The notes: generated by a model from the sequence alone, not told the origin. A stretch of DNA of 64,000 nt from Desulfarculales bacterium UBA696 (GCA_002298995.1 DBMO01000024.1:26842-90841); one strand, 5' to 3'; positions 25,545 to 34,412 are shown, counted from the stretch's first letter. A program made the numbers and translations.

Positions 25545-25760
25545 ATGAGACTCATCAGGCCTCTTATTTTGGCTCTGTGCATGATGCTTATGACCGTCTT
25601 TTCCGCCGTCGAGGTAAGCGCCCGACCGCCCTGCCCCAAAGTATGGGTAGAAGGCCACTACAATCACCACGGCAGATGGATTCAACCTCACTGGAAGCGC
25701 CAGCACTATGTCGCGGGCCATTATCGCCACGGCAGGTGGGTGCCCGGGCACTGCAGGTAG
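25545..25760 (+). CDS. Small secreted WxxGH-repeat protein
   Basis: 71 residues: signal peptide ('MRLIRPLILALCMMLMTVFS'), then a short mature part with repeated aromatic-His-Gly units, 'VWVEGHYNHHGRW' and 'YVAGHYRHGRWVPGHCR'. Similar WxxGxW/YxWxxGH-containing small exported proteins occur in many proteobacteria; their function is unknown. The high His content could allow metal binding. GGGGGGA precedes the ATG. There are two cysteines, in 'RPPCPK' and at the C-terminus. Confidence 0.7.
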   Translation: MRLIRPLILALCMMLMTVFSAVEVSARPPCPKVWVEGHYNHHGRWIQPHWKRQHYVAGHYRHGRWVPGHCR

Positions 25761-25897
25761 TTCGCGTGAAGGGATTCGTTGCGAGGCAAAAGAGAGGCAG
25801 CCGGTTGAAGCACGGTCTCAGATAGTGCTAATCGTTCCCTGCCGAAGGTTTCCAAAGAAATCCCGGAGACAAAACAGTTGGAGACCTTCGGTCGAGA

Positions 25898-25972
25898 GCA
25901 TGGCGTGGTCGGGAGACCCCGCCATAACCTGTTTTGGGGCAACACGTCCGGGGAGACCCCGCCATAACCTGA
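25898..25972. repeat. Pair of REP-like palindromes with a 21-bp direct repeat
   Basis: TGGCGTGGTC-GGGA-GACCCCGCCA forms a palindrome around 25901-25924. The 21-bp string beginning GGGAGACCCCGCCATAACCT occurs twice exactly, at 25911-25931 and 25951-25971, a 40-bp period. It belongs to the GGTC/GACC family described for the window and lies just downstream of the usp gene end. Confidence 0.7.
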
Positions 25973-25994
25973 TCTTATCACGTCCTTGCGGGTC

Positions 25995-26936
25995 TCAGGC
26001 AATCATCCACAGCGAAAAGCCGCCCGCGAGTTGAACCAGCTTGGCGCTGACCCTGCCCATGTCGAACTCCTGGATATTGGACAGGCCTTTTCTTCCAAGC
26101 ACAACTGTTCCGAATCCCTCGCGCATCGCCTCTTCGTAAATGGCCCCGGCCTGGCTGGGGACACCGGAAATAACCTTTGTCGATATCCTGTCTCGAGCTA
26201 TACCGGCGGATGTCAGGATTTCCACGGCCTTGTCGAAAGCTGGCCGGATCTGGTTTTCGGCCTCTTCGATCAGCCTCTGCCGATACTCTTCCGGAAAAAT
26301 CTTCTCCCTGCCCGCGGCCGAAACGGATATTCCACGCACGATGTGGAGAAGCTCCAGTGAATGAGCAGCCCTGTCTATCATGCTTCCGACGTGGCGCACC
26401 GCCCTCATGGCCGCATCGGAGGAGTCCAGGGCAATCAGGATTTTTCCTCTCGGAGGCCGTTTGCCGACCAGCCACAAATTTGCCGAAGAAAGCTTCGAGC
26501 CCAATTTCATGGCGACGCTCCCAAGGACCTGCCCGCCGACTCCACCGGTCCGCCCGCGCCCGATGAGCACCGCATTATACCCGCGTTGGGCCTCATTTAG
26601 CAGGTCTTTGGCTATCCCTTCTTTTGCCTTCTGTATGCTTATCATGGTGGAGTATTCAGGCATGCCGATGCTGACGAACTGCCGGCGAAGCGAGCGCATG
26701 AGGTCGCGGACCTGTTTCTCGCGCTCGACTTCCCATTTTTTGAGATTTTCTATGTGACGGGCAGTTTGAGGGTCTTTTTCCCTGTTCCGTAAGGAATCGG
26801 GAATCTTTGCCATAACGTGGAACAGGACTATTTCGGTTTCCTGCGCTGGGATGATACCGCTCAAATAATCGACAAGTTCGTGTGTTTGCTCCGATCCGTC
26901 AATGGCAGCCAGGATTTTGTTCCGCTCACGCTCCAT
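25995..26936 (-). CDS. Tandem universal stress protein (UspA x2)
   Basis: 313 residues with two Usp domains (~1-150 and ~160-313). The first carries an ATP-binding Gly-rich segment 'VLIGRGRTGGVGGQVLGSVA'; the second is degenerate ('VVLGRKGLSNIQEFDMGRVS'). An open frame extends to 26999, but the ATG at 26936 has GGGGGAG at normal spacing and begins with the conserved 'ILAAIDGSEQT'. Usp proteins bind nucleotides and help survival under stress or growth arrest. The cytochrome b5-like gene ends only 49 nt upstream, so they probably form one transcript. Confidence 0.9.
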   Translation of the reverse strand: MERERNKILAAIDGSEQTHELVDYLSGIIPAQETEIVLFHVMAKIPDSLRNREKDPQTARHIENLKKWEVEREKQVRDLMRSLRRQFVSIGMPEYSTMISIQKAKEGIAKDLLNEAQRGYNAVLIGRGRTGGVGGQVLGSVAMKLGSKLSSANLWLVGKRPPRGKILIALDSSDAAMRAVRHVGSMIDRAAHSLELLHIVRGISVSAAGREKIFPEEYRQRLIEEAENQIRPAFDKAVEILTSAGIARDRISTKVISGVPSQAGAIYEEAMREGFGTVVLGRKGLSNIQEFDMGRVSAKLVQLAGGFSLWMIA

Positions 26937-26985
26937 ACCGCACTCCCCCTGAGTGGGCGAAATCCTGAGGTCAATCGGGGGGTCA

Positions 26986-27690
26986 TCATTCCTTCTCAAT
27001 TGGGAAAGTTAACTTGGCCCCGTGCCAGCCTATTATAATGACCATAGGGGAAAGCGAAATAATGAGCAACAAATAAATCAGGCTCGCCATGCGCAATGAC
27101 GTAACGATATCGGGCGCCATAACGCGCCAGGAAAGAAGAATTATGGATATGATCGTCATGATAAAGGAAAAGATCATCTTGATGATTACGGGCCTGAGTA
27201 TTTTCCCCATATAGTTGACCCACCACGAAAGGAAGCCGGTAAACATGACGATCGGATTGAAAATGGTGCCGGCCGCAAGGCAATGGAAGGCGGTCGTCTC
27301 GAATGATGCAACTCCGGTTGCGAGATAGAGCAGCGTGAAGAAGGGCGCCGATAACATGAATACGAGTGGAAAATGCACCGTCATGGGATGTGGATGCCTG
27401 CGAAGCATCGGATAGCGCTTGAAAAGCGGTTCAAAAAACCCCCCTTTCCCCCCGTCTTTTGCCTTTAACACTCCGACCTGAGGAAATTGATCGAAAACCT
27501 CCGGCCCGTGCGGCGCACCCCCGATATCGACCGTCAAATCCACGCCCGAGCGATGTCGCCTCATGTGAGTCCCTGTTTTCCAGAGCGTGCTGCCGCTCAC
27601 GTCATAGACTTTGCCATCAAAGGCGACATAAACCGGTTTACCTTCCTTCCCGTTATATTCCGCAAGCTCTTCAAGACTGATTTCGAGCAT
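26986..27690 (-). CDS. Cytochrome b5-like domain fused to DUF2231 membrane domain
   Basis: 234 residues. The N-terminal ~80 residues are a cytochrome b5-like haem/steroid-binding domain ('ELAEYNGKEGKPVYVAFDGK', 'GTHMRRHRSGVDLTVDIG', 'APHGPEVFDQFPQVGVL'); the two His-bearing segments are the likely haem ligands. The rest is a DUF2231-type membrane domain with four helices, starting at the family's 'RRHPHPMTVHFPLVF' motif. It could be a membrane electron carrier or redox-linked sensor. It lies immediately upstream of the tandem Usp gene. The b5-DUF2231 fusion occurs in some anaerobes; its function is unproven. Confidence 0.8.
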   Translation of the reverse strand: MLEISLEELAEYNGKEGKPVYVAFDGKVYDVSGSTLWKTGTHMRRHRSGVDLTVDIGGAPHGPEVFDQFPQVGVLKAKDGGKGGFFEPLFKRYPMLRRHPHPMTVHFPLVFMLSAPFFTLLYLATGVASFETTAFHCLAAGTIFNPIVMFTGFLSWWVNYMGKILRPVIIKMIFSFIMTIISIILLSWRVMAPDIVTSLRMASLIYLLLIISLSPMVIIIGWHGAKLTFPIEKE

Positions 27691-27877
27691 TTATCTTTCC
27701 CTCCCGGAGGGGCTTGGTGGTGAATGGAATATCGCCGGATTCGCTTGAAATATAATGATGATAAAAGACAAGACAATTGAAGCGATTGCATTTGGCGCAC
27801 CTGTCCTTATTGTGTGTCTTGTCCCAGGGATTGACATTTGGACGCGCATTAGACCGCACTTCAGGCAGGGGGCCGCT

Positions 27878-29254
27878 TTGAAAAGGCTTAAGCCGGTTAT
27901 CTTAATGATAATGATTGCTATTCTGCTCCCTTCGGCATCACTAGGGCAGACATTCAGGGATGCAGTGGATCTGAACCTCCCCAACGGGCTAAAAATCATA
28001 CTGCAGGAGAACCACAAGGCCCCGCTGATCACTTTTCAGGTCTGGTACCGCGCAGGGTCGAGGAATGAGCATGTGGGAAAGACAGGGCTTGCTCATCTTC
28101 TCGAACACATGATGTTCAAGGGCACGAAAAAAGTGAGCGGTGAAGAGTTTACCAGGATGATCAGTGAAAACGGCGGGGAGGAAAACGCATTCACTTCGCA
28201 CGACTTCGCGGGATACTACGAGACGCTTCACGCGGACCGAATCGGGCTTTCCATAATGCTCGAATCTGACCGCATGAGCAACCTCGTGCTTCGGGAAAGC
28301 GATTTCAAGACCGAGCGGATGGTCGTTATTGAGGAGCGCAGGATGCGCACGGACGACAATCCTCAAGCCACTCTGCTCGAACAGCTGGAGTCGGCGGCAT
28401 TCCAGTCGCAGCCGTACCACTGGCCGGTTATCGGGTGGGTGGAAGATATCGAGCGCATAACCCTCGAAGACGTGCAGGCTTTTTACTCGAAATATTACAA
28501 TCCGGCAAACGCGTTCATTGTGGTAGTGGGGGACTTTCGCAAAGAGGAGCTGACGAGGGAAATCGAGAAGGCTTTCGGACCGATCCAGGGGCCGCCGGCC
28601 CTTCCGCGCTACGTCATTCAGGACCCGCCCCAGCAGGGCGAGAGAAGGGTCCGTGTAGAGCGGCCCTCGCAGATCGGGACGCTCATCGCGGCCTACCACG
28701 TTCCCAACCTGCTCAAACCAGATGCCTATGTTCTCGAAGTAATAAAGGCGGTGCTGTCCAGCGGCAAAAGCTCGCGGTTCTACAACCGTCTGGTTCGAGG
28801 AAGGCAACTGGCGCTCGAAGCCTCCGCCGAATACAACATGGAAGACCAGGACCCTGGACTTTTCTACATCTCTGCCTCATATCTCCCCAACAAAACGCCC
28901 GCTGCCGTGGAAGCCGCCCTCTTCGAGGAGATGGAGCTGCTGAAGACCACCCCCGTCGATCAGCGGGAATTGAACAAGGCAATAAACCAGCTCGAAGCCT
29001 CATTTGTTTTCGACCAGGATTCGCTTTTCTCCCTGGGAATGAACCTAGCCCAACATGAAATAGCATCGGACTGGCGATTGATCGCAAACTACGTTCCATC
29101 GATCCGCGGCGTCACACAGGAAGAAATCCGCCGCGTTGCCGCCAAATACTTCACGCCCGAGAACCGGACGGTCGCGGTACTGATCCCGACCGGCCCCGCC
29201 GAACAAGCCCCCGCCACGCCCACCGGGGGGATGAAGGAGAAGATTGTCAGGTAG
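27878..29254 (+). CDS. M16 family zinc metallopeptidase (catalytic subunit)
   Basis: About 458 residues with a signal peptide when started at TTG 27878, 6 nt after AGGGGG: 'MKRLKPVILMIMIAILLPSA' (initiator read as Met). The frame is open further upstream to 27755, but those residues are not a credible N-terminus. The inverted zinc motif is intact, 'HLLEHMMFKG', with a third ligand in 'MVVIEERRMRTDD', and the C-terminal Arg/Tyr pocket motif is 'SSRFYNRLVRGRQLALEASA'. It degrades peptides in the periplasm. The next gene encodes the inactive partner; such pairs form heterodimers. Confidence 0.9.
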   Translation: MKRLKPVILMIMIAILLPSASLGQTFRDAVDLNLPNGLKIILQENHKAPLITFQVWYRAGSRNEHVGKTGLAHLLEHMMFKGTKKVSGEEFTRMISENGGEENAFTSHDFAGYYETLHADRIGLSIMLESDRMSNLVLRESDFKTERMVVIEERRMRTDDNPQATLLEQLESAAFQSQPYHWPVIGWVEDIERITLEDVQAFYSKYYNPANAFIVVVGDFRKEELTREIEKAFGPIQGPPALPRYVIQDPPQQGERRVRVERPSQIGTLIAAYHVPNLLKPDAYVLEVIKAVLSSGKSSRFYNRLVRGRQLALEASAEYNMEDQDPGLFYISASYLPNKTPAAVEAALFEEMELLKTTPVDQRELNKAINQLEASFVFDQDSLFSLGMNLAQHEIASDWRLIANYVPSIRGVTQEEIRRVAAKYFTPENRTVAVLIPTGPAEQAPATPTGGMKEKIVR

Positions 29255-29324
29255 TTGCGGGTTGCGGGTTCAAGCGAATGGATCGGAGCGGCTTTGGGAC
29301 ACGGACGAATATCCGGGGGGGAAT

Positions 29325-30671
29325 ATGCCTGATAAAAGAGCTGATAGGAAGTTCCTGGTTGGGACCTTGCTGTTGATAATTTCCATGGTCTTGCCGATTG
29401 GGCTTTCAAATGCAATGCCGCCGGTCGAGCGGAGCGTTCTGGCAAACAAGCTGACGGTGCTTGTCTTCGAGGACCACTCTATCCCGGCCGTGACCATCGA
29501 ACTGCTCGTTGCCGCCGGTTCGTGGCAGGACCCAAGGGGCTTGAACGGAATCGCAAACCTAACGGCCAAATCTATCCTGCTTGGAACGCGCCAGCTTACT
29601 TTCGACCAAATAAACGACCGGCTCGATTTTCTCGGCGCGAGCCTCGATGCCGATTGCACGAAGGATTTCGCCAATCTGACCATGCAGGTCCTTAAAAAGG
29701 ACCTCGACGCAGGGTTCGGGCTTTTCATGGACGTGCTTACCGAGCCGACTTTTCCCGATTCGGACGTTGCCGGCGAAAAGGGCAACATTATAGGGAAGCT
29801 TCGTTCCCTTGAAGATCAGCCGATGGAGGTTGCAAACAGGGCTTTCGAAAAGGCACTTTTCCTGGACAGCCCCTATGCCTTCCCGGTAGAGGGAACTGAA
29901 AAGTCCCTCGCAGGCATCGATCGGGAAGCACTGGTAAAATTTTACAGCGCTTTTTACAGGCCCAACAACTCTATCCTGGTAGTAGGCGGCGACATTACTC
30001 CCGAAGAGGTTAAAGGCAGGCTCCTTCCCAGGCTGCTTGACTGGAAGCCGGCGGATATCCAGCAAATGAAGCTGGTTCCGACTTTTGCCCGCGAGCACGT
30101 AACGGTTGCAGTCGATAAGCCGGTCACCCAGGCCACTATCATAATCGGAGGTCCGGGGGTCGAGAGGTCGAACAGGGATTACTACGCCCTGAGCGTAATG
30201 AACCATATCCTTGGTTCGGGAGAACTCAACAGCCGCCTGGCGGCCCAAATTCGGGTTAAGGCCGGTTTGGCCTATGCCGTTCAAAGCGTCGTTGCGGCCC
30301 GAAAGTATGCGGGGTCTTTGCGGATCATTATCCAAACCAAAAATCCGACGGCCAGGGATACCATCTCGATGGCCATTTCAGAAATGGAACGGATGCAACG
30401 GGAGCCGGTATCCGAGGCGGAATTGCAGGAGGCCAGAAAATTTCTCATCGGCAATTTCCCGCTACGCTACGGAAGCACTCAGCAAGAATATGCAAAATTT
30501 CGCGCGCAGATCGAATTTTTCGGACTTGGGATGGATTACCCGGAAAAGTATTCATCCCTCATAAATTCAATTACCGCCGAAGACGTTTTGAGGGTCGCCA
30601 GGGAGCACCTCAAGCCGCGGGATCACGTCCTTACAGTAGTAGCGGACCAGGAAAAAGCCGGAATGAAATGA
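29325..30671 (+). CDS. M16 family non-catalytic partner subunit
   Basis: 448 residues with a signal peptide ('GTLLLIISMVLPIGLSNAMP'). The M16 fold is clear ('SVLANKLTVLVFEDHSIPAV', 'GSGELNSRLAAQIRVKAGLA'), but the HxxEH zinc site is missing: the corresponding segment reads 'LNGIANLTAKSILLGT'. Loss of zinc with a preserved Arg/Tyr region is typical of the regulatory half of two-subunit M16 peptidases. The ATG at 29325 follows a GGGGGGG run and lies 70 nt after the catalytic gene, supporting co-expression and complex formation. Confidence 0.88.
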   Translation: MPDKRADRKFLVGTLLLIISMVLPIGLSNAMPPVERSVLANKLTVLVFEDHSIPAVTIELLVAAGSWQDPRGLNGIANLTAKSILLGTRQLTFDQINDRLDFLGASLDADCTKDFANLTMQVLKKDLDAGFGLFMDVLTEPTFPDSDVAGEKGNIIGKLRSLEDQPMEVANRAFEKALFLDSPYAFPVEGTEKSLAGIDREALVKFYSAFYRPNNSILVVGGDITPEEVKGRLLPRLLDWKPADIQQMKLVPTFAREHVTVAVDKPVTQATIIIGGPGVERSNRDYYALSVMNHILGSGELNSRLAAQIRVKAGLAYAVQSVVAARKYAGSLRIIIQTKNPTARDTISMAISEMERMQREPVSEAELQEARKFLIGNFPLRYGSTQQEYAKFRAQIEFFGLGMDYPEKYSSLINSITAEDVLRVAREHLKPRDHVLTVVADQEKAGMK

Positions 30672-30707
30672 GAGGTCTCGAAAGGGCATGCCCCAAAGGG
30701 TCTCCAT

Positions 30708-30750
30708 AATCCAGCCCAGGGTCAGCGATAGCGCCACCCTGGGCTGGATT
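30708..30750. repeat. Perfect 15-bp inverted repeat between M16 and DsbD_2 genes
   Basis: Arms AATCCAGCCCAGGGT (30708-30722) and ACCCTGGGCTGGATT (30736-30750) are exact reverse complements with a 13-nt loop. No T-run follows on either strand. It may block exonucleases or insulate the two operons. Confidence 0.65.
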
Positions 30751-30851
30751 ACCATACTCTTTCAGGGCAAGTATTCTGGGGCGGGGCATTGGGGAAGACT
30801 GGAAAACCTGCTAATAATATCTACTCAGCCAAATTCAATTGTGAGGACTAA

Positions 30852-31562
30852 ATGTTCGACGTCCTGGCCGCATTTACCGTTGGCCTTTTCGGCAGCCTGC
30901 ATTGCATCGGCATGTGCGGGCCGCTGGTCCTGGCATATTCCCTCCATTTCAAAACGGCGGACTCACGTGGGGAGGCGGCCGCTCCGGCAGTGCTGAGCGG
31001 CGCGCTTTCACATCATCTTGCTTTTCACATGGGGCGAATAATCTCCTATGGCGCCCTTGGAGCCGCCGTGGCGGCCCTGTTTCAGTCAGTCGAGGTACAA
31101 AGTTTTTCCATACAGTACCGTGGCGGAGCAATGGTCCTTGCCGGAGCGGTGCTTCTTCTGATCGGCCTGGCGCTGCTCGGGATTTTACCGGTTCCTTCTT
31201 TCCTGACGGGCACCTCGACCGCCTTATTTCCCGGAAAATGGATCTCTTCAATGCTAAACTCGCGGACGCCGGCATCAAGGATGGGAATCGGACTTGCCGC
31301 CGGATTCCTTCCCTGCGGCCTCACCTGGGCCATGCTGGTTACAGCGGCAAGCACACTCCACCCCGGAAAGGGTTTTCTAACGATGTCGGCATTCGGCCTC
31401 GGGACCGTTCCACTCCTGCTCACTGCCGGGATTTCGGCATCTTTTCTGTCCGCGCGCACGCGCCTGATGGGGGAACGGGCGGCGGCTGTCGTTATAATCG
31501 GGATGGGAATCATTATTCTGGCAAAGGGCGGCTCGCTTCTTTTTGGGGGGAGTTGTCATTAA
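30852..31562 (+). CDS. DsbD_2/TauE-SafE-like membrane protein (cytochrome biogenesis type)
   Basis: 236-residue protein with about six transmembrane helices. The N-terminal 'FTVGLFGSLHCIGMCGPLVL' is the hallmark of the UreH/DsbD_2 group, with paired Cys residues, and 'AAGFLPCGLTWAMLV' mirrors it in the second half. Members are linked to copper delivery or cytochrome oxidase assembly and are commonly encoded beside CcoI-type ATPases, as here: the stop overlaps the start of the ATPase gene (TAATG). I infer a role in copper handling or redox control of metal delivery. The C-terminal 'GGSCH' gives an extra metal-binding option. Confidence 0.8.
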   Translation: MFDVLAAFTVGLFGSLHCIGMCGPLVLAYSLHFKTADSRGEAAAPAVLSGALSHHLAFHMGRIISYGALGAAVAALFQSVEVQSFSIQYRGGAMVLAGAVLLLIGLALLGILPVPSFLTGTSTALFPGKWISSMLNSRTPASRMGIGLAAGFLPCGLTWAMLVTAASTLHPGKGFLTMSAFGLGTVPLLLTAGISASFLSARTRLMGERAAAVVIIGMGIIILAKGGSLLFGGSCH

Positions 31563-34135
31563 TGATGCGGCCTCAACCCCAACCGGCATCAGTGCGGTAT
31601 GATTTTACCGCGTGCAAGCTATGCGGCCTTCCCGTGGGCCGGTCCGGCATAACCCAGACCCACGACGGCGCGACGTCGCATTTTTGCTGCCCGGGGTGCA
31701 TGTATGTCTTCCAGATACTTTTCAACCAGCCAGAAGGTTTTCCGGAAGATTACAAAAATACGGAACTCTACCAGGCGTGTGTTGCGGCAGGACTTATACC
31801 GTCCGGGGCCGAGGACCGTGCAGCTGTTCCGGGGGGCGGCAGTATGGTTATCGAGCCCGGCTCGACCCAATTCAGCCTGGAGTCCCTGCAGCGTTTCGGA
31901 TTTCGCTCCTCTAGGCCCGACAATGAGGATGTGACAGCCCGTGAAGACAGCGAAATCCTGGATGGCCTTTCCCAGGAGATTTCGCTCAGGATCGAAGGGA
32001 TGTGGTGTGTCGCCTGTTCATGGCTCATTGAACAGCTTCTTCGAAAGATGGAGGGGGTCCTTTCCGCGGCCATCTTCTTCTTTTCTGATATTGCGCGCAT
32101 AAAATATCTGCCCCACCAGGTAAGTCCCAGGCAGCTCATGGATTCGATAACGCGCCTGGGCTACCGGGCCGTCCCGATCGAACAGGCGGCCGGTTCCGCG
32201 CGTAGCGAAAACCTTGTTGTTCGGCTGGGCGTTTCGGCAATTCTTTCCATGAATATCATGATGATCTCGATGGCCCTTTACTGGGGCTTTTTCGAGGATA
32301 TAGGAAAAGAAGGGGCGGGCTACTTTTCATACGCTCTCTGGGTGCTGACGACTCCGGTGATCCTTTACGGCGGATGGCCCATAATCCGGAGGGCTTTCTG
32401 GGGAGTTCGCCACCTGGCCCCGACCATGGACCTTCTGGTCGCATCGGGAGCCCTTGCCGCCTACTTCTACAGCATCGTCCAGATGATTCGTGGGAACCTC
32501 CACATCTATTTCGATACGGCCGCGATGCTTATCACCCTGGTTCTGCTCGGTCGGTTCATCGAGGTCCGTGCGCGGGAAAAGATTTCCGCGGGGATAACGG
32601 CGCTGTTTCACGCTGCAAACACCAAGGCCCGCCTGATAAGAGGCGGCAAGGAAACCTGGACGGCAGCCGAGAAGATAAACCCCGGCGATCCGGTCCTGGT
32701 GCTTCTAGGCGAGCGGGTCCCCGTGGATGGGCGCGTGATGTCGGACCTGGCGGTGGTGGACGAATCGGTTATTACCGGTGAATCGCGGCCGGTCGAAAAG
32801 AAGCTTGGCGCAAGTGTGCCGGCGGGTGCGCTGGTGCTTGGCGCCGATGTCAGGTTTGAAGCCGAGCGGGGCGGGAGCGAAAGCTCCCTTAGCCAGATTG
32901 TGGCGCTCATCCAGGAGGCGCTTTCGGCGAAAAACAATATCGAACTTTTCGCGGACACTGTGATGCGGCGTCTCGTTCCTGGGGTACTCATCCTGGCGGC
33001 TGCGACTGCCGCCGCGCTCCTGCTGCTTGGGATTGCGGCGGAAGAAGCCCTTCTGCGGGCGCTGACCGTGCTGGTCATAACCTGCCCCTGCGCCCTGGGT
33101 ATCGCCACGCCTCTTGCCAGGGTGGCGGCGATAGCACGGGCGCGCGAATCGGGCATTCTGATCAGAAATCCCGCCCTTTTCGAACGATCGGAAGGGCTGT
33201 CGCAAATAATCCTGGATAAAACAGGCACCCTCACGGAGGGCAGATACATCCTGCGCGAGATCGCGGCAGTAGAGGGCTCCGAAGATGATGCCCTTAGGCG
33301 TGTCGCGTCGGCTGAAACCCGCTCGGACCACTTCCTCGGCCGGGAAGCGGTTCGGGCCGCCGGGGAAAAGGGCTTGGCGCTGGACCAGGTGCTCTCCTTC
33401 GAGCCGGTCGAGGGCCTTGGGATTGTCGCCATGATAGAATCGGGCGAAGTAATTGCCGGAAACCGGCGGCTAATGGCAAGTTGCAAACTTGATGTTCCGG
33501 CCATGCTGGACATTAAGGCGCGCGGGATCGAAGCCGGAGGTTCGACCGTCGTATTCTTTGCCTGGGACGGGGCAGTGCGAGGCTTCCTGGTTTTTGGAGA
33601 CAAGGTTAGGCCGAATGCCGCCAGGGCAATCGAGGCTATTCGCGAACTCGGAATCGGTGTCCGCATGGTCTCGGGAGATTCGGAAGAGACTACCGGCGCC
33701 GTTGCGCGTGATATCGGAATCGAGAATTACTCCGGCCAGGCCCTGCCCGGAGACAAGGTAGACATTATAGCGGCGGCCCAGGCGAGCGGCCGGCGAATTG
33801 CGATGGCCGGCGACGGCTTAAACGATGCAGCGGCGCTGGCCCGCGCTGATATCGGCATTACCGTGGGCCCCGGCGCCAACCTCGTGCGCGAGGTCGCAGA
33901 CGCCGCCGTGTTCGGAGACGATCCGCTAAAGATCCCCGAACTCATCGCCTTATCGCGCCTCACATTCAGGATCATCAGGCAAAACCTTTTCTTCGCCTTC
34001 TTCTACAACGCTCTCGGAATTCCGCTCGCGGCAGCCGGCATCCTTAATCCGCTCCTCGCCGCCCTCGCCATGTTTGCCAGCAGCACAACGGTAATCTTGA
34101 ATACCACCAGAATTTCGCGATTCCGCCGAGGATAG
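31562..34135 (+). CDS. Heavy-metal P1B-type ATPase (CcoI/FixI/CopA2-like)
   Basis: 857 residues. An N-terminal Cys-rich metal-binding region ('CKLCGLPVG', 'FCCPGCMYVF') precedes an HMA domain ('GMWCVACSWLIEQLLRKMEG'), eight predicted helices, the actuator 'DESVITGESRPVEKK' (TGES about 405), the ion-binding 'TCPCALGIATPLA' (about 507), the phosphorylation site 'DKTGTLTEG' (Asp about 552) and 'AGDGLNDAAALARADIGI'. The N-terminal region is the type seen in CcoI/FixI, which exports Cu+ for cbb3 oxidase assembly. Oddity: the nucleotide-binding motif is 'TRSDHFLGREA'; the Pro of the usual His-Pro pair is Phe. The start at 31562 overlaps the preceding stop. A longer open frame upstream is a shadow. 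Confidence 0.9.
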   Translation: MMRPQPQPASVRYDFTACKLCGLPVGRSGITQTHDGATSHFCCPGCMYVFQILFNQPEGFPEDYKNTELYQACVAAGLIPSGAEDRAAVPGGGSMVIEPGSTQFSLESLQRFGFRSSRPDNEDVTAREDSEILDGLSQEISLRIEGMWCVACSWLIEQLLRKMEGVLSAAIFFFSDIARIKYLPHQVSPRQLMDSITRLGYRAVPIEQAAGSARSENLVVRLGVSAILSMNIMMISMALYWGFFEDIGKEGAGYFSYALWVLTTPVILYGGWPIIRRAFWGVRHLAPTMDLLVASGALAAYFYSIVQMIRGNLHIYFDTAAMLITLVLLGRFIEVRAREKISAGITALFHAANTKARLIRGGKETWTAAEKINPGDPVLVLLGERVPVDGRVMSDLAVVDESVITGESRPVEKKLGASVPAGALVLGADVRFEAERGGSESSLSQIVALIQEALSAKNNIELFADTVMRRLVPGVLILAAATAAALLLLGIAAEEALLRALTVLVITCPCALGIATPLARVAAIARARESGILIRNPALFERSEGLSQIILDKTGTLTEGRYILREIAAVEGSEDDALRRVASAETRSDHFLGREAVRAAGEKGLALDQVLSFEPVEGLGIVAMIESGEVIAGNRRLMASCKLDVPAMLDIKARGIEAGGSTVVFFAWDGAVRGFLVFGDKVRPNAARAIEAIRELGIGVRMVSGDSEETTGAVARDIGIENYSGQALPGDKVDIIAAAQASGRRIAMAGDGLNDAAALARADIGITVGPGANLVREVADAAVFGDDPLKIPELIALSRLTFRIIRQNLFFAFFYNALGIPLAAAGILNPLLAALAMFASSTTVILNTTRISRFRRG

Positions 34136-34147
34136 GTCCTGGCGTGG

Positions 34148-34175
34148 CATGGTGCGGTCAGGAGACCGCACCATG
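34148..34175. repeat. REP-like palindrome (12-bp arms)
   Basis: CATGGTGCGGTC / GACCGCACCATG with an AGGA loop, 13 nt after the ATPase stop. It is the cleanest single copy of the GGTC/GACC family with this arm sequence; there is no T-run. Confidence 0.7.
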
Positions 34176-34215
34176 ACGGGAGGGGAGAGCGCGCGAAGTC
34201 CAAATCCAGTAGGGT

Positions 34216-34358
34216 TGGGCACGGTCTTATAGTGCCCACCGTCTTTTGCGTACCTCGTGGCCAACTGCCGGCGGGCACGATAAAACCCGTGCCCACCGTA
34301 CATTCCTGTGCATCACCTCGCGGCCTCAAGAGGTGGGCACAAAAATCCATGCCCACCT
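34216..34358. repeat. Cluster of three GTGGGCAC-type hairpins
   Basis: Three successive inverted repeats: TGGGCAC/GTGCCCA (34216-34238), GGGCACG/CGTGCCC (34273-34294) and AGGTGGGC/GCCCACCT (34331-34358). The same unit occurs at 37937-37965 with 11-bp arms and, less regularly, at 13681-13765, 23897 and 48190. They fill most of the 343-bp gap before the sensor kinase. Confidence 0.6.
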
Positions 34359-34412
34359 GCGTTTCCTCGAAAAAGCCTGCAAAATAGATTACACTTATCC
34401 ATCCCGGTAAAA

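Noticed and set aside
25898..25972. Repeated palindrome considered as a mini CRISPR array
   Set aside because: Only two units, the 'spacer' is itself part of the palindrome, and there are no cas genes.
30902..31561. Upstream extension of the Cu ATPase frame through the DsbD_2-like gene
   Set aside because: The DsbD_2 protein in the other frame is clearly real, and the ATPase has a coupled start at 31562.
32608..33666. 352-codon minus-strand frame inside the Cu ATPase
   Set aside because: Ser/Arg/Pro-rich antisense translation typical of GC-rich shadows.
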